Counted from the first letter of the stretch, positions 26,899-36,498 are shown. The stretch: DNA of 64,000 bases from CAZGAH01 sp964523295 (GCA_964523295.1 CAZGAH010000002.1:1-64000); one strand, 5' to 3'. The notes: generated from the letters alone by a model not told the origin. Numbers and translations are program-made.

Positions 26899-28197
26899 TT
26901 ACAGGCCGACGTTTTTCAGGTCCTCTCCCAGATACTCGCGCTCGTTCTCGCCGAGCATGCCCATGGAGAGGCAGATGAGGGTCCAGAGGTGGACGACCTG
27001 GTAATGACCGCCGTGAAACTCGGACAGGTCGTGAATCTGCGAATGGCAGTTGTGGCAGGGGGCGATGCAGTAGGTTGCCCCGGTCGCCTTGATCTGCCCG
27101 TCTTTTATCTTTCCATAGGCCCGGCGCTCGTCGGCGTAGCCGGACTGCAGGAAACCGCCGCCGCCGCCGCAACAGTAGTTGTTCGAGCGGTTGGGGACCA
27201 TGTCGATGAAGTTTTCCTCGCCGACAACGGACTTGACGACGAAGCGCAGGTCCTCGGCCACAGGATCGCCTAAGGACTTACGGACGAGCTGACAGGGATC
27301 CTGCACGGTGAACTTGACCTGCAGATCGCTGTTCCAATCCGAGGAGACATTGAGCTTGCCCTCGCGGATCCACTGCGCGTAAAGGCGAATGATGCTTTCG
27401 ATTTCGAACTTGGGCGTGATGTTGAATTTCTTCAGTCCAGACCGGACTGCATAAAGTTCGTGGCCTCACTCCGTGTTCAGCCAGTACTTGCAGCCAAGGT
27501 CCTCCACGGCCTTGACCTTGTTCCGGACGATCTTTTCCCAGGCATCGTCGTCCGCTGCGAACATGCAGTAGTTTTCAGCAGCCCAGCCGAGCGTGCCGTA
27601 GGTCCAGTCCGCGCCGACGTGGTTGAGAATCTTCCACAGCGGCACCATCTCGTCCGGCTCGGTCACGGGCTCGCGGGAGTTCTGGTTCAGAAAGTACATG
27701 GCGGCCTTTTTGTTGATGGGCGCAACGAGGTTTTCCTGGCCGGGCTGGTTCTCGCGCACTTCCTCGAGCACGTCGCCGACCACGAAGGAAAAGTCCTCGG
27801 AATTGGCGCCCATGGCGCTATTGCCTTCGGTGCGCAGGGCCTGGTCGCAGGAGCCGATGATGCCCTTGGGCCGCTTGTCACGCGGCCAGCTTTTACGCGC
27901 CTGGTAGACCAGGGCAGGGATGTCGATTTTCATCGGACAGGCATAAATACAGCGCTGGCACAACGTGCAAGTCCAGACCCAGGGCGTGGTGGTGACTTCC
28001 TCGTCCATTCCCAGGGCAGCCATGCGCAGGAACTTGCGCGGGTCCATGTCAAACAGTCCGGTGGCGGGACAACCCGAGGAGCACAACCCGCACGTGAGGC
28101 ACAGGTTGAGATTGCCCCCCTCGGGCAGCATGCTTTTGACCTTGTCCATAAACGAGGTCTGGTGGCCACCTTCGACGACAATCGCGTCTCCGGCCAT
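26899..28197 (-). CDS. TmcB/HdrD-like iron-sulfur protein, predicted selenoprotein (Sec244)
   Basis: One gene of 432 residues read through an in-frame TGA at 27466-27468. A gene caller would split it into an HdrC-like and an HdrB-like piece. N-terminal 4Fe-4S motifs: C33-C36-C39-C43 (CLTCGLCSSGC) and C77-C80-C83-C87 (CTLCQRCIYAC). The C-terminal CCG domain has NNYCCGGGGG near residue 341 and APCHNCH near 381. Around the TGA it reads WLNTE-U-GHELYAVRSG; TmcB in this window reads VMGECGHAFRSV, with Cys at that point. A SECIS hairpin follows. Probably a cytoplasmic heterodisulfide-reductase-type electron carrier, partner of the HdrA-MvhD gene upstream. Start ATG 28197 has GGGAGG. Confidence 0.88.
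27433..27468 (-). other. Sec codon and bacterial SECIS hairpin
   Basis: TGA at 27468-27466, then 16 bases, then the hairpin CAGUCC-GGUCU-GGACUG (27449-27433). The apical loop GGUCU is identical to that of the Escherichia coli fdhF SECIS, and its first G lies about 23 bases after the UGA. This is the expected position for SelB-dependent selenocysteine insertion. Confidence 0.88.
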
Positions 28198-28274
28198 TGA
28201 ATCCTCCCTTGGCGTTCCTCCGAAACCGGCCGATCCGGTCACACGGAGGGCTGTTATCGTTCTCGCTGACGACT

Positions 28275-28290
28275 AGCAAAAAGCTTGCCG
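28275..28290 (-). promoter_or_regulatory. Sigma-54 promoter of the selenoprotein gene
   Basis: Minus strand CGGCAAGCTTTTTGCT: GG (28289-28288) and GC (28277-28276) are exactly ten bases apart, as required for -24/-12 elements (consensus TGGCAC-N5-TTGCW). Predicted start about 28265, giving a leader of about 68 bases. Confidence 0.72.
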
Positions 28291-28360
28291 CTCGAGGACG
28301 AAAAATGATTTCAACTATATCGACAGGTTGTATGACACGAGCCGTTGGAGCTCCTGCCGC

Positions 28361-28408
28361 TGTTGCAAAAATGCAACAGGCCGGTTGCAACGACTGCAAC
28401 AGTGCAAC
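28361..28408. promoter_or_regulatory. Activator (UAS) sites GTTGCA-N4-TGCAAC
   Basis: TGTTGCAAAAATGCAACA (28361-28378) is a 7-bp palindrome with a 4-base spacer. It is followed by further half-sites: GTTGCA at 28384, TGCAAC at 28395 and TGCAAC at 28403. They lie about 75-130 bases upstream of the sigma-54 promoter, the usual distance for an enhancer-binding protein. The same palindrome occurs at 44509-44524. Confidence 0.75.
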
Positions 28409-28450
28409 CTCCCGGCCAGCCCGCTCCAGGGCGATGCGGGGTACGCGTCG

Positions 28451-30160
28451 TCACAGTCCTCCGTACGCGGTGATTGCCGCGAGACCGCCCTGGATGCCCA
28501 GGGCGTTGTCGAAGCCCAGATGCCGGAGCATGACCATGGCCTCGTAGGTGCGCAGGCCCGTGTTGCAGATCACGAGCACCGGCCGGTCTCGGGGTATTTC
28601 GTCCTGACGCCCGGCCAGAAAGCCTTGCGGGATGTTGTACCAGCGCTCCTGGAACTTCTCCTTGAGCGGGCGCGCGTCGCGTTCCTCCCGGCAGTCGAGA
28701 AAGAAGGGCTGCGGGTCGGCTTTGTCGTCGCGCCAGAGCGTCTCGAACACGTCGACACCGGCGCCCGGGTTGCGACCGGCGAGCACGTTGTCGGCCAGGT
28801 TGCCCAGGTTGTTGAGGATGTCCATGGCCGAGCCCAAAGGCGGCGTGTAGGGCATCTCGAGCGTACACAGGTCGTCGATGGTCGGCTTGAATTTAAGCAT
28901 CGCGGCCAGCGCGTTCACGCGTCCGACCAGGGCGTCGTTGGCGCTGCCCAGGCCCTGGAGTCCGAGGATACGCCGCGTGGACCGGTCCACGATCAGTTCC
29001 AGCGTGATGAGTGCCTTGCCGTCGCTGAAGTGCTCGCGGTCCAGTTGCACAATAAGCACGCTCTGCGCGTCAAAGCCGGACTGTAGCGCCGCGTCCAGCG
29101 TCAGGCCCGTGCCAGCGGCGGACTTTTCGAAGAGTTTGACCGCAAAGGAGCCCTCGGCGCCGTCGAAACGGGCCGAGCCGCCGGCCAGATTGGTGCCGAT
29201 GACGCGCCCCTGGCGAACGGCCAGCGAGCCCATGGGCAGGTGGACGGGGTCGCCGCTGACCAGATGCCGGAGTTCGACGCAACCGCCGCCGGCGTAGATG
29301 TCGGGATCCGAGGTCTGCATCCGGGAATTGACGATGATGCCGCCCCGGGTCGAGACATCGAGTCCGGCCTCACGGGCAAGGCCCGCGTTGGGGATGGAGC
29401 CCGGGGCGATGATCACGAGCTGGGCGTCAAGCGTCCGTTTGTCGGTGCGCACGGAACAGACGTGTCCCTCGGCCCCGCGTATCTCCAGAGCCCGTTCGCC
29501 CGTATGCACGATCACGCCTTTATCCTGGATATGGCGCATGGCCATGCGCGCGAGCACGGGGCTGAGCCAGCCGGAGAGGATCTGCGGGGCGGCATCGAGC
29601 ACCGTGGTCTCGATGCTCCACATATCCGCCAGCGCCTGCGCCATTTCCAGCCCGGCAAAACCGGCGCCGAGGACGACGGCCTGATGCACTTTCCCCGCGG
29701 TGACGGCCTCGCGGACGCGCTGCGCGGCGAGCAGGTCCAGGGCCACGTGTACGCCGTCGAGCGTTTCGCCCGGGATACCGGGCATCCGCGGCGTAGCGCC
29801 CAACGCAAGGACGAGCTTGTCGTAGCCGAGCGTCGCCGTCGCGCCGGTTGTGCGTACGCGCGTGTGCAGAAGCCCGGCCTCGCGGTCGATCCGGACGGCC
29901 TCTACGCCGGTCAGGACGTCCACGCCCTTGGTCTCTTTGAAGAAGGCCTCGTCGCGCAGCATCTGATACGGCGCTGTCCGCAGCGCCGTGCTGTCCGAGA
30001 CGTCGCCGGAGACGAACCAGGGTATTCCGCAACGGTTGTACGAAAAAAGGTCGTTGCGATCGATCAGGGTGACCCGGGATGCCGGTTCGAGGCGTTTGAA
30101 CCGTCCTGCGGCCTTGGCGCCCAAGGCCATGGCGCCCACCACGACAACATGTCTGCTCAT
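28451..30160 (-). CDS. CoA-disulfide/persulfide reductase with rhodanese domain
   Basis: 569 residues. FAD/NAD(P)-dependent pyridine nucleotide-disulfide oxidoreductase of the CoA-disulfide reductase / NADH-oxidase group, fused to a C-terminal rhodanese. The FAD loop is VVVVGAMALGAKAAGR; the redox Cys is C44 in SYNRCGIPWFVSG; the NAD loop is VVLGAGFAGLEMAQAL; a second FAD motif includes PDIYAGGGC. The rhodanese domain has the active loop CNTGLR with C532. Related fusions act as NADH-dependent persulfide or polysulfide reductases. The start ATG 30160 has GAGGAG. It follows hdrA by 86 bases, probably in one operon. Confidence 0.88.
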   Translation of the reverse strand: MSRHVVVVGAMALGAKAAGRFKRLEPASRVTLIDRNDLFSYNRCGIPWFVSGDVSDSTALRTAPYQMLRDEAFFKETKGVDVLTGVEAVRIDREAGLLHTRVRTTGATATLGYDKLVLALGATPRMPGIPGETLDGVHVALDLLAAQRVREAVTAGKVHQAVVLGAGFAGLEMAQALADMWSIETTVLDAAPQILSGWLSPVLARMAMRHIQDKGVIVHTGERALEIRGAEGHVCSVRTDKRTLDAQLVIIAPGSIPNAGLAREAGLDVSTRGGIIVNSRMQTSDPDIYAGGGCVELRHLVSGDPVHLPMGSLAVRQGRVIGTNLAGGSARFDGAEGSFAVKLFEKSAAGTGLTLDAALQSGFDAQSVLIVQLDREHFSDGKALITLELIVDRSTRRILGLQGLGSANDALVGRVNALAAMLKFKPTIDDLCTLEMPYTPPLGSAMDILNNLGNLADNVLAGRNPGAGVDVFETLWRDDKADPQPFFLDCREERDARPLKEKFQERWYNIPQGFLAGRQDEIPRDRPVLVICNTGLRTYEAMVMLRHLGFDNALGIQGGLAAITAYGGL

Positions 30161-30246
30161 GGTTGACTCTCCTCGCGGGTGAAAGGGTTGAGCGAAAAGG
30201 GAGTTGCCGACGCACGTACGACTCCCCTGCGTCAGCACGGAAGCCA

Positions 30247-33200
30247 TCATGCCGGGGTGCTCGTCCCGATGGTGTTGGGACCCAGGCGACGAATCCGGGC
30301 GGTGAAATCAATGACCGTCTCGCCGAACAACGGGCCGTCGGCAGCGCTCAGCCAGACCTGGATGAAGCGCTCCTGGTCTATGCCCCGGGTCTTGAGCGCC
30401 AGCCGGATGCCCTCGGCCCAGGACTGGGCCTTGCTGTTGCCGCCGCGATACTGGCACTCGCCGGGCAGACAACCCATGACCATGACGCCGTCCGCCCCGC
30501 GCTCCAGCGCGCCGACCACGAGGTCCGGATGCACCATGCCCGCGCACATGACCCGGAGCACGCCCACATTCGTGGGATACTGCATGCGGTAGACGCCGGC
30601 CGTGTCCGCCGCGGCATAGCTGCACCAGTTGCAGCAAAAGGCAATGATACGGGGCTCATAGGGCTCCAGCTCTGGGGCGGGCCTGGTTATCAGGGCGTCG
30701 GCCTGGGCCTTCAGCTCGCCCAGGGTGTAGCCGCCGATCTCGATGCCGTCGCGCGGGCAGACGGCCATACAGACACCGCAGCCTTCGCAGCGAATGGCGT
30801 CGATGATGATCGTTTCCCGCTTGTTGCCATCGACGATGTCCGTCCGCACGGTCAGAGCGCCGAACGGGCATTGCGGCACGCAGACGGCGCAGCCATCGCA
30901 CTGGGGGGTCAGCGAGGCCTTGAGCGCGCTGAGGGTGACCGTGGAGCGGCAGATCAGACTGACCACGCGCGCGGCAGCGGCCTTGGCCTGCGTGATGCAC
31001 TCGTCCACGGGTTTGGGATAATGGCAGGCCCCGGCGGTAAAAACGCCGCCCAGGCTCAAGTCCACGGGCCGTAAAAAGGCGTGGGATTCGAGGAAGAATC
31101 CGTGACGGTTCAGGGTGACGTTGAAAATCTCCGCGAGCGTTTTGACGTCCGGGGAGGGCAAAATGGCGGCGGCCAGCACCAGCCGGTCCGCTACGACCTC
31201 CAGCGGCCGCATCAGTACGTGATCCAGGGCGCGGATCACGAGCCGCCCCTGGCTGTCTTGGAAGACCTCCGGCTTGTTCTCCGGCTCGTAGCGCACGAAA
31301 CGGACGCCGTTGCGCAACGCCTCGTGGTACAGTTCCTCGTGCAGGCCAAAGGTCATCATGTCGCGGTAAAAAACCGTGACCGTCAGCTCGGGATTGCGCT
31401 GGCGCAGGGTCAGCGCGTTGGTGAGGCTGTGGATGCAGCAAACCCGGCTGCAGTAGGGGCGGGAGCGCTCGCGGGAGCCGACGCACTGGATGAAGGCCAC
31501 GGAGCGTACGGCATCCAGGCCCGGATCGCCGGAATGGAGCTGCTGGTCCAGTTCCCTGAGCGTGAGCACGCGCTGGTCCTGACCGTAGCGGTACTCGACG
31601 GGCCTGGACTCCACGCCGCCCACGCAGAGCACCACCGCACCATAATCCAGCGAGGAGATGCTCGATCTCGCTGGTGAACTTGCCGGTTGCGCCATGAAAG
31701 GTGAGCGGCCGGGAGTGCAGGTGTACCGTGATCGACGGATGCTCCTCGATCTGCCGGATCAGGTCGTCGACGTACGCGGAAACGTCGTCGCCGTGGCAGG
31801 TCCTGGACAGATTGCGGCTGAAGGCGCCCAGACTGCCCCCTTTCTCGAGCAGCTCGACGGCAAAGCCCTGCTCGGCGATGCTCAGGGCCGCGGTCATGCC
31901 GGTTACGCCGCCCCCGACCACCAGCGCCTTTTGCGTCACGCTCCGGGTCAGACCGTGCAGCGGCGTGAGCAGCCGGGTTTTGGCCACGGCCGCGGCCACC
32001 AGCCGTTTGGCCTTTTCCGTGGCCAGCGCCGGCTCGCCCTTATGCACCCAGGCGACATGGTTGCGGATGTTGGCCAACTCGAAAAGATGCGGGTTCAGGC
32101 CCGCTCCGCGCAGGGTTTCCTGGTAGAGCAATTCATGCGTCTTAGGCGTGCACGCGGCCACGACCACGCGGTTGAGCCGTTCTTCGCGGATGGTACGGGC
32201 GATGCGATCCTGCGTCACTTCCGGGCAGGTGAAGACGTTGGTTTCCGCGTAGACCACGCCGGGCAGGGTTTTGGCGTATTCGGCGACGGCTGCCACGTCC
32301 ACGACGGCGGATATGTTCGTGCCGCACGAGCAGACGAAGACACCGATACGCGGCGGCTGTCCCGCAACGTCGATCTCCGGCAAATAGGAACGCTTATGGA
32401 ACCGGGTCCAGCGGCTCTCTGCCAGTGGCGCCGTGGCCGCGACCGCCGCGGCCAGTGCGTCGGTCACGGACTGGGGAATGTCCTTGGGCTCCAGGGCGCC
32501 GCCGGCGGCGAAGATGCCGTCCACGGAGGTCTGCTGCGGGTTGAAGGGGCTGGTGCGGACAAAGCCGTAGGGGGTCAGCTCGACGCCAAGTTTTTCGGCC
32601 AGTTCGCCGAATCCGGCTTGCGGCTTCATGCCGGTCGCCAGCACGAGCAGATCGAAGTCTTCGGTGATCACGCCCTCCGTGTCGCTGAAATAGCGTATCG
32701 AGGCCCCTTTGCCGTCCGGTCCGGGGAGCACGGAGTGCGGCCTGGCCCGGAGGAACCGGGCGCCCTTGGCCTGGACGTTGTTATAAAAGCCCTCGTAGCG
32801 CTTCCCCGGCGTGCGGATGTCTATATAGAAGATGGTCGCCTCGCGGCCCTTTGCCTCGGGCGCATCGAGGAACATGACCGCCTGCTTCATGGCGTACATG
32901 CAGCAGATGTTTGAGCAGTAGCCACGCTCGGCCAGGTTGATATCCCGCGAGCCGGCGCAGAGCAGCCAGGCGACCCTGGTCGGCTGGGAAAAATCGGACA
33001 TGCGCTTCAGGGTCCCTTTAAAGGGGCCCGACGCCGCGATGAGCCGCTCGAATTCGATTCCGGTGACCACGTCCGGCAGATCGCTGTAGCCGAGATTCGG
33101 CAATTTCGTCGCATCGATGCTGGTAAAACCCGGAGCCAGGATGATAGCTCCAACCTTGATGGTGCTCAGGTGCTCGGTGTCGTTGAAGTCAATGGCCTGC

Positions 33201-33718
33201 GTGGGGCAGACCTTTTCGCAGGCGCCACCCATCCGACGTTGCAGGCGCAGACAGTTGTCGGCGTCGATGACGTACTTGAGTGGTACGGACTGGTCGAACA
33301 TGAGGTACGCGGCCGGCCGCATGTCCAGGCCGAGATTGAAGTCATTGGCCACGACCTTGGGACAGACCTCCGAGCACTTGTTGCAGGCCACGCACTTCTG
33401 CATATCGATATATTTCGGAGCCTGCCTGACCGTGACGGTCAGGTCGCCGATCTCGCCGGTGACGTCCACAACCTCCGCGCTGGTGAACAATTCAATGTTC
33501 AGGCGCCGACCACACTCGACGAGCTTGGGGGATAGCAAACACAGCGAGCAGTCGTTGGTAGGAAAAATCTTGTCCAGCTGGGCCATGATGCCGCCCATTC
33601 CCGGCTTTTTTTCCACAAGATAGACGTGAAATCCGGAGTTGGCCATTTCCAGAGCTGCCTGGATGCCGACAATGCCTCCGCCAATAACCATTATGGCTCC
33701 CGCGGCCTGGTCATGCAT
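30247..33718 (-). CDS. hdrA: Double-length HdrA fused to MvhD (frameshift near 31655)
   Basis: About 1,157 residues if one extra base near 31655 is removed; without that the frame breaks at EIEHL/LDYGAVVLCVGG. Order: first FAD module (VIGGGIVGIQAALEMA) with CVACNKCSEVC and GACEKVC clusters; HdrA-type segment GVFVCSCGTNIS; second FAD module (VVGGGVTGMTAALSIAE); two ferredoxin clusters (CDGCAVCVPQC, CEGCGVCMAVC); C-terminal MvhD domain (CCNWCSYAAADTAGVYRMQY, GCLPGECQYRGGN). HdrA carries out flavin-based electron bifurcation; MvhD passes electrons from hydrogenase or formate dehydrogenase. ATG 33718 has AAGGAG. Break is probably a sequencing error. Confidence 0.88.
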
Positions 33719-33863
33719 GGCTTGACTCCTTACGCCGTCCAGGAATGCCTTTCCAGGCAGCGCGACGCTACGTCGCTTCACTCGCGATGTTTCAGGCTGC
33801 TGTAAGGAAGGCTGACTCGCGACCTGAAGCGCTGGAATTCCTGGACCGATGCGGTATGGTTAT

Positions 33864-33895
33864 AAAAAAAAGCCCGCGCTGAGCGCGGGCTTTTG
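33864..33895 (-). terminator. Intrinsic terminator between the FrhB-like gene and hdrA
   Basis: Stem GCCCGCGC / GCGCGGGC with a 3-base loop; on the minus strand it is followed by TTTTTTTT. It lies about 135 bases after the FrhB-like stop, so hdrA (start 33718) needs its own promoter in the remaining 145 bases, where I see no clear sigma-54 site. Confidence 0.9.
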
Positions 33896-34029
33896 TTATC
33901 TGCTGGTGATTCGCTACGTTCATCAGGCCTGCGCCATGTGCTCGTATCGACATCGACCGCAGCCGCAGGTCGGCGTTACGGTCCGATTTCCGAGGCAGCG
34001 GGCGCAGCGCCTGAACTGTCGCGCTGTTG

Positions 34030-35127
34030 TCATTTTTTCAGGGTGGCAAGCTCCTTGGCGGCAGCTTCCTTTTTTGCCTGCGAATGCTTCTCGACCACGT
34101 TCAGCACCTCGCGGGAGCTGTGCCCGGCTTCGAACTGGAAGCCCTCCACAGATCCGGAGCTGCGGGCGTCGGCCAGGGTAGCACGTCCAAGCGGAGTACG
34201 GGAAATGACCGTGGTCCAGCCTTCCTCGGCACCGACGCCGCCGAAGGCGATATCGGCGTATTCAGCGGCATAGTCAGCGCAATATTTGCAGGCATTGCGC
34301 TTCATGAATTCGACCTGTTCCAGCGGCAGCGTCTTCTTGCTGCCGTCTTTCAGGTAGATAATGAGCCCGTCCTTGAGATTGATCTTGGCGACGTCGTCCC
34401 ATTTGAATCCGCCGACTTCCTCCAGCTTCTTGCGTTCCGCCTCGCCAAAGGAGAAATTGCCCGAGCAGAAGAGACCGAAAATGTATTTGATGCTGTCGGA
34501 AGGTACCACACCCAGCGTGGCCATCTTGCGCAGGGTCTTGACCTGGCAGGGCGTTCCGACAAAGGCCACCCGGCGCAGCCCCTGCTTGACCAGAGGTTTG
34601 AGCGCCTGCACCGAGGGCGTGAACGTGGAATACATATCGCTGTACAGGGCCATGCCGTGAGAGGCGTCAAAATACGAACCGGCCGCATCCAGAATCTCCT
34701 GGCGGGTGCTGGCAAGCCAGGGCTGCCGCTGGAACAGGCCGACCTGACGGGATACCACCGCGCCGTCGATCATGCCCTGATCGAACAGATGGAGCAGCAC
34801 CGCGGTGACCACGCCGCCATCCGTGCCCCGCTGCTGCACCGAGTAGTCTCTGGCCCGGGCAACTGTGGTCTGAAGCACCTTGCCCATGGGCGGAGTCCAG
34901 CCGAACTTCTCATCGGTCTCTTTGTCCAGCACACCCAGGGAGGGACAGATCATGTAGCAGATGCCGCACTCGATGCACTTCTCTTTGTTGGCGTAGAACG
35001 GAAAACCGTCTTCGCCGATGCCAAGGGCGCCATAATTGATGGCAGTGCAAAAGGTAACGCAGCCGCCGCATTTGTGACACAGCCCAGGTTCCTGGACTTG
35101 CTTGATCAAATCAGAAAAAGTTTCCAT
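34030..35127 (-). CDS. FrhB-like F420/ferredoxin oxidoreductase subunit
   Basis: 365 residues of the coenzyme F420 hydrogenase beta-subunit family, a flavin- and iron-sulfur protein that moves electrons between ferredoxin and another carrier. N-terminal clusters: CHKCGGCVTFC and CIECGICYMIC. Then GTDGGVVTAVLLHL, the FrhB core VGTPCQVKTLRKM near residue 187, GLFCSGNFSF and a further C-x2-C (CKYCADYAAEYADIAFGG). In sulfate reducers such proteins partner with HdrA, as the gene order here suggests, though a terminator separates them. ATG at 35127 begins METFSDLIKQV. F420 itself is not assumed. Confidence 0.9.
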   Translation of the reverse strand: METFSDLIKQVQEPGLCHKCGGCVTFCTAINYGALGIGEDGFPFYANKEKCIECGICYMICPSLGVLDKETDEKFGWTPPMGKVLQTTVARARDYSVQQRGTDGGVVTAVLLHLFDQGMIDGAVVSRQVGLFQRQPWLASTRQEILDAAGSYFDASHGMALYSDMYSTFTPSVQALKPLVKQGLRRVAFVGTPCQVKTLRKMATLGVVPSDSIKYIFGLFCSGNFSFGEAERKKLEEVGGFKWDDVAKINLKDGLIIYLKDGSKKTLPLEQVEFMKRNACKYCADYAAEYADIAFGGVGAEEGWTTVISRTPLGRATLADARSSGSVEGFQFEAGHSSREVLNVVEKHSQAKKEAAAKELATLKK

Positions 35128-35646
35128 GCCATCGCTCCGTTGTTTGCGGATGAAGTTAGAAGCCTCGTGCCTCGAACCACCTCGATCCTTATCAGGAACC
35201 GCCTCGCCCGTCAGAAACTGCCTTGTTCGCTCTACATCGCTTGCCTGCAAGAAAGGCCCTTGTCAGGGCCGGATTCAAGAAGCCAGCCATCTGGTAACCA
35301 CATATCCCCTTTTTTGGCAACTGAAAAAAACACTGCCTCGAAAAATGCCCGGCCCGTGCAACGCAGCACCGGACCTTGCAGGCCGGCCTTTTTTTTACCG
35401 AAAACGTCCCAGCCTCAATACCCTTTCCATGCTTTCATTCTATAGACTCTTCCACGCTCAGATGCAACCGTTGGTTATTTCCGCGTCAAATACTCTGAAA
35501 TAGCCATGCATTGAGCCGGAACTCCAGGGTACAGGCCTGTATCGGGTGCATGGACAGCGTGATCGTGCCTGTTATGTTACGGACAACCGCACAACATGCG
35601 GCAAGAGCGTAGCATCGGGTGTGGCGGGCATGAAGCCGCCGGGCCG
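35128..35646. other. 519-base intergenic region, structured, no gene seen
   Basis: Contains a perfect hairpin GGCCCT-TGTC-AGGGCC at about 35255-35270, about 130 bases before the FrhB-like start, and a GC-rich inverted repeat beside an eight-base run (GGCCGGCC / A-run, about 35337-35393) that could act as a leader attenuator. A short palindrome TACAGGCCTGTA lies near 35530. No open frame here has family features. It probably holds the promoter and leader of the FrhB-like gene. Confidence 0.4.
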
Positions 35647-36282
35647 TTACTGCCGGCGTTCGGGATCGGGAAAAAACAAGACACCCCGGCCTCGGATCTC
35701 CAGTTGACCGGTTCTGGACATTTCGTTGAGCAGAGTTGAAAGTGTCTGGCGGGTCGTCCCCAGGATCGAAGCGATTTGCTCCGTGGTCAGTCCAAGGTCC
35801 AGAAGCGTGCCGCCCGCTTCACGTCTCCCGGCCCTCCCGGCTTCGAAAAGCAGAAATTCCCTGAGTCGTCTGCCGACATCCTTGAAGGCCAGGGTGTCGA
35901 TTACGCTGATGGAGTGCTTGAGCAGTTTGCCCAGCACCTTGACCATGGACCGGGTCAGTTCGGGGATGCGCAGCATGGTCTGGCCGAGGGCCGCCGTGTC
36001 GGCGACGATGATTTCGACGTCTTCCAGCGCCGAGACATAGGCCCTCGTATGCGTGCTGAAGACATCGCCGCGCTCCAGTATGGCCAGGGTAAACTCCTTG
36101 TCCTCATAGGCCAGATAAATCCGTGCCCGCCCTTTGAGGACGATGAAAACCCGGTCATGTTCGTCCTGAGGCATGAAGATCAGCGCTTTCCTGGAATAGC
36201 GGCGGGTCACGAACGCCGGCCTCAGGGCGGCGTAGCATGGCAGCTCCAGTTCGGCGATAATATCAACCTCGGCATGCAGCAT
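35647..36282 (-). CDS. cooA: CooA-like heme CO sensor, Crp/Fnr family
   Basis: 211 residues: CNB-type sensor domain (residues about 20-130), dimer helix, and a C-terminal HTH with LGTTRQTLSTLLN, close to the CooA recognition helix. In the heme region GDVFSTHTRAYV aligns with CooA GDMFCMHSG: the Fe(II) heme ligand His is kept (H78) but the redox-switch Cys is Ser (S76). The ATG 36282 has GGAGG. Binding site type TGTCGGC-N2-GCCGACA is present upstream of cooS at 44344. Other Crp/Fnr types are possible, but the conserved His and helix favour CooA. Standing alone between FrhB and Usp. Confidence 0.72.
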   Translation of the reverse strand: MLHAEVDIIAELELPCYAALRPAFVTRRYSRKALIFMPQDEHDRVFIVLKGRARIYLAYEDKEFTLAILERGDVFSTHTRAYVSALEDVEIIVADTAALGQTMLRIPELTRSMVKVLGKLLKHSISVIDTLAFKDVGRRLREFLLFEAGRAGRREAGGTLLDLGLTTEQIASILGTTRQTLSTLLNEMSRTGQLEIRGRGVLFFPDPERRQ

Positions 36283-36431
36283 TACCCCTCCCTATGAACG
36301 TATCTTTCCCGAGGATACCTGCTGACTCATGCCGTGTGAATCCGAGGGCAAAGCGGTCATCCCTTTCCCCTCGAATCATTGGTGGAAAACTCCAATCAGC
36401 CGACTGTTGTTTTGCAGTCAGGCTGGCCCAT

Positions 36432-36498
36432 TTTCGCCTTGAAGCAAGGCTCACTGAAACAATGTCCCCTTGCCTCAGGAAAATGCATCAGAGCATCC
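36432..36498 (-). repeat. Dispersed palindromic repeat, copy 3 (diverged)
   Basis: Reverse-orientation, partly decayed copy of the element at 15771 and 54931. Recognisable blocks: TTTCGCCTTGAAGCAAGGC, ACTGAAACAATGTCCC and AGAGCATCC. It lies in the 349-base space between cooA and the usp gene. An inverted repeat CAGCCGACTG/CAGTCAGGCTG sits just before it at 36397-36425. No gene is seen in this space. Confidence 0.6.

Noticed and set aside
27466..28197. Separate hdrC and hdrB genes with a frameshift between them
   Set aside because: The frame does not change; the only break is an in-frame TGA with a SECIS loop and a Cys in the paralog, so one selenoprotein gene is the better reading.
30656..31660. 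HdrA reading continuing in its first frame to 30656
   Set aside because: After 31660 that frame is low-complexity Arg/Ala/Gly-rich; the alternative frame carries ferredoxin and MvhD motifs.
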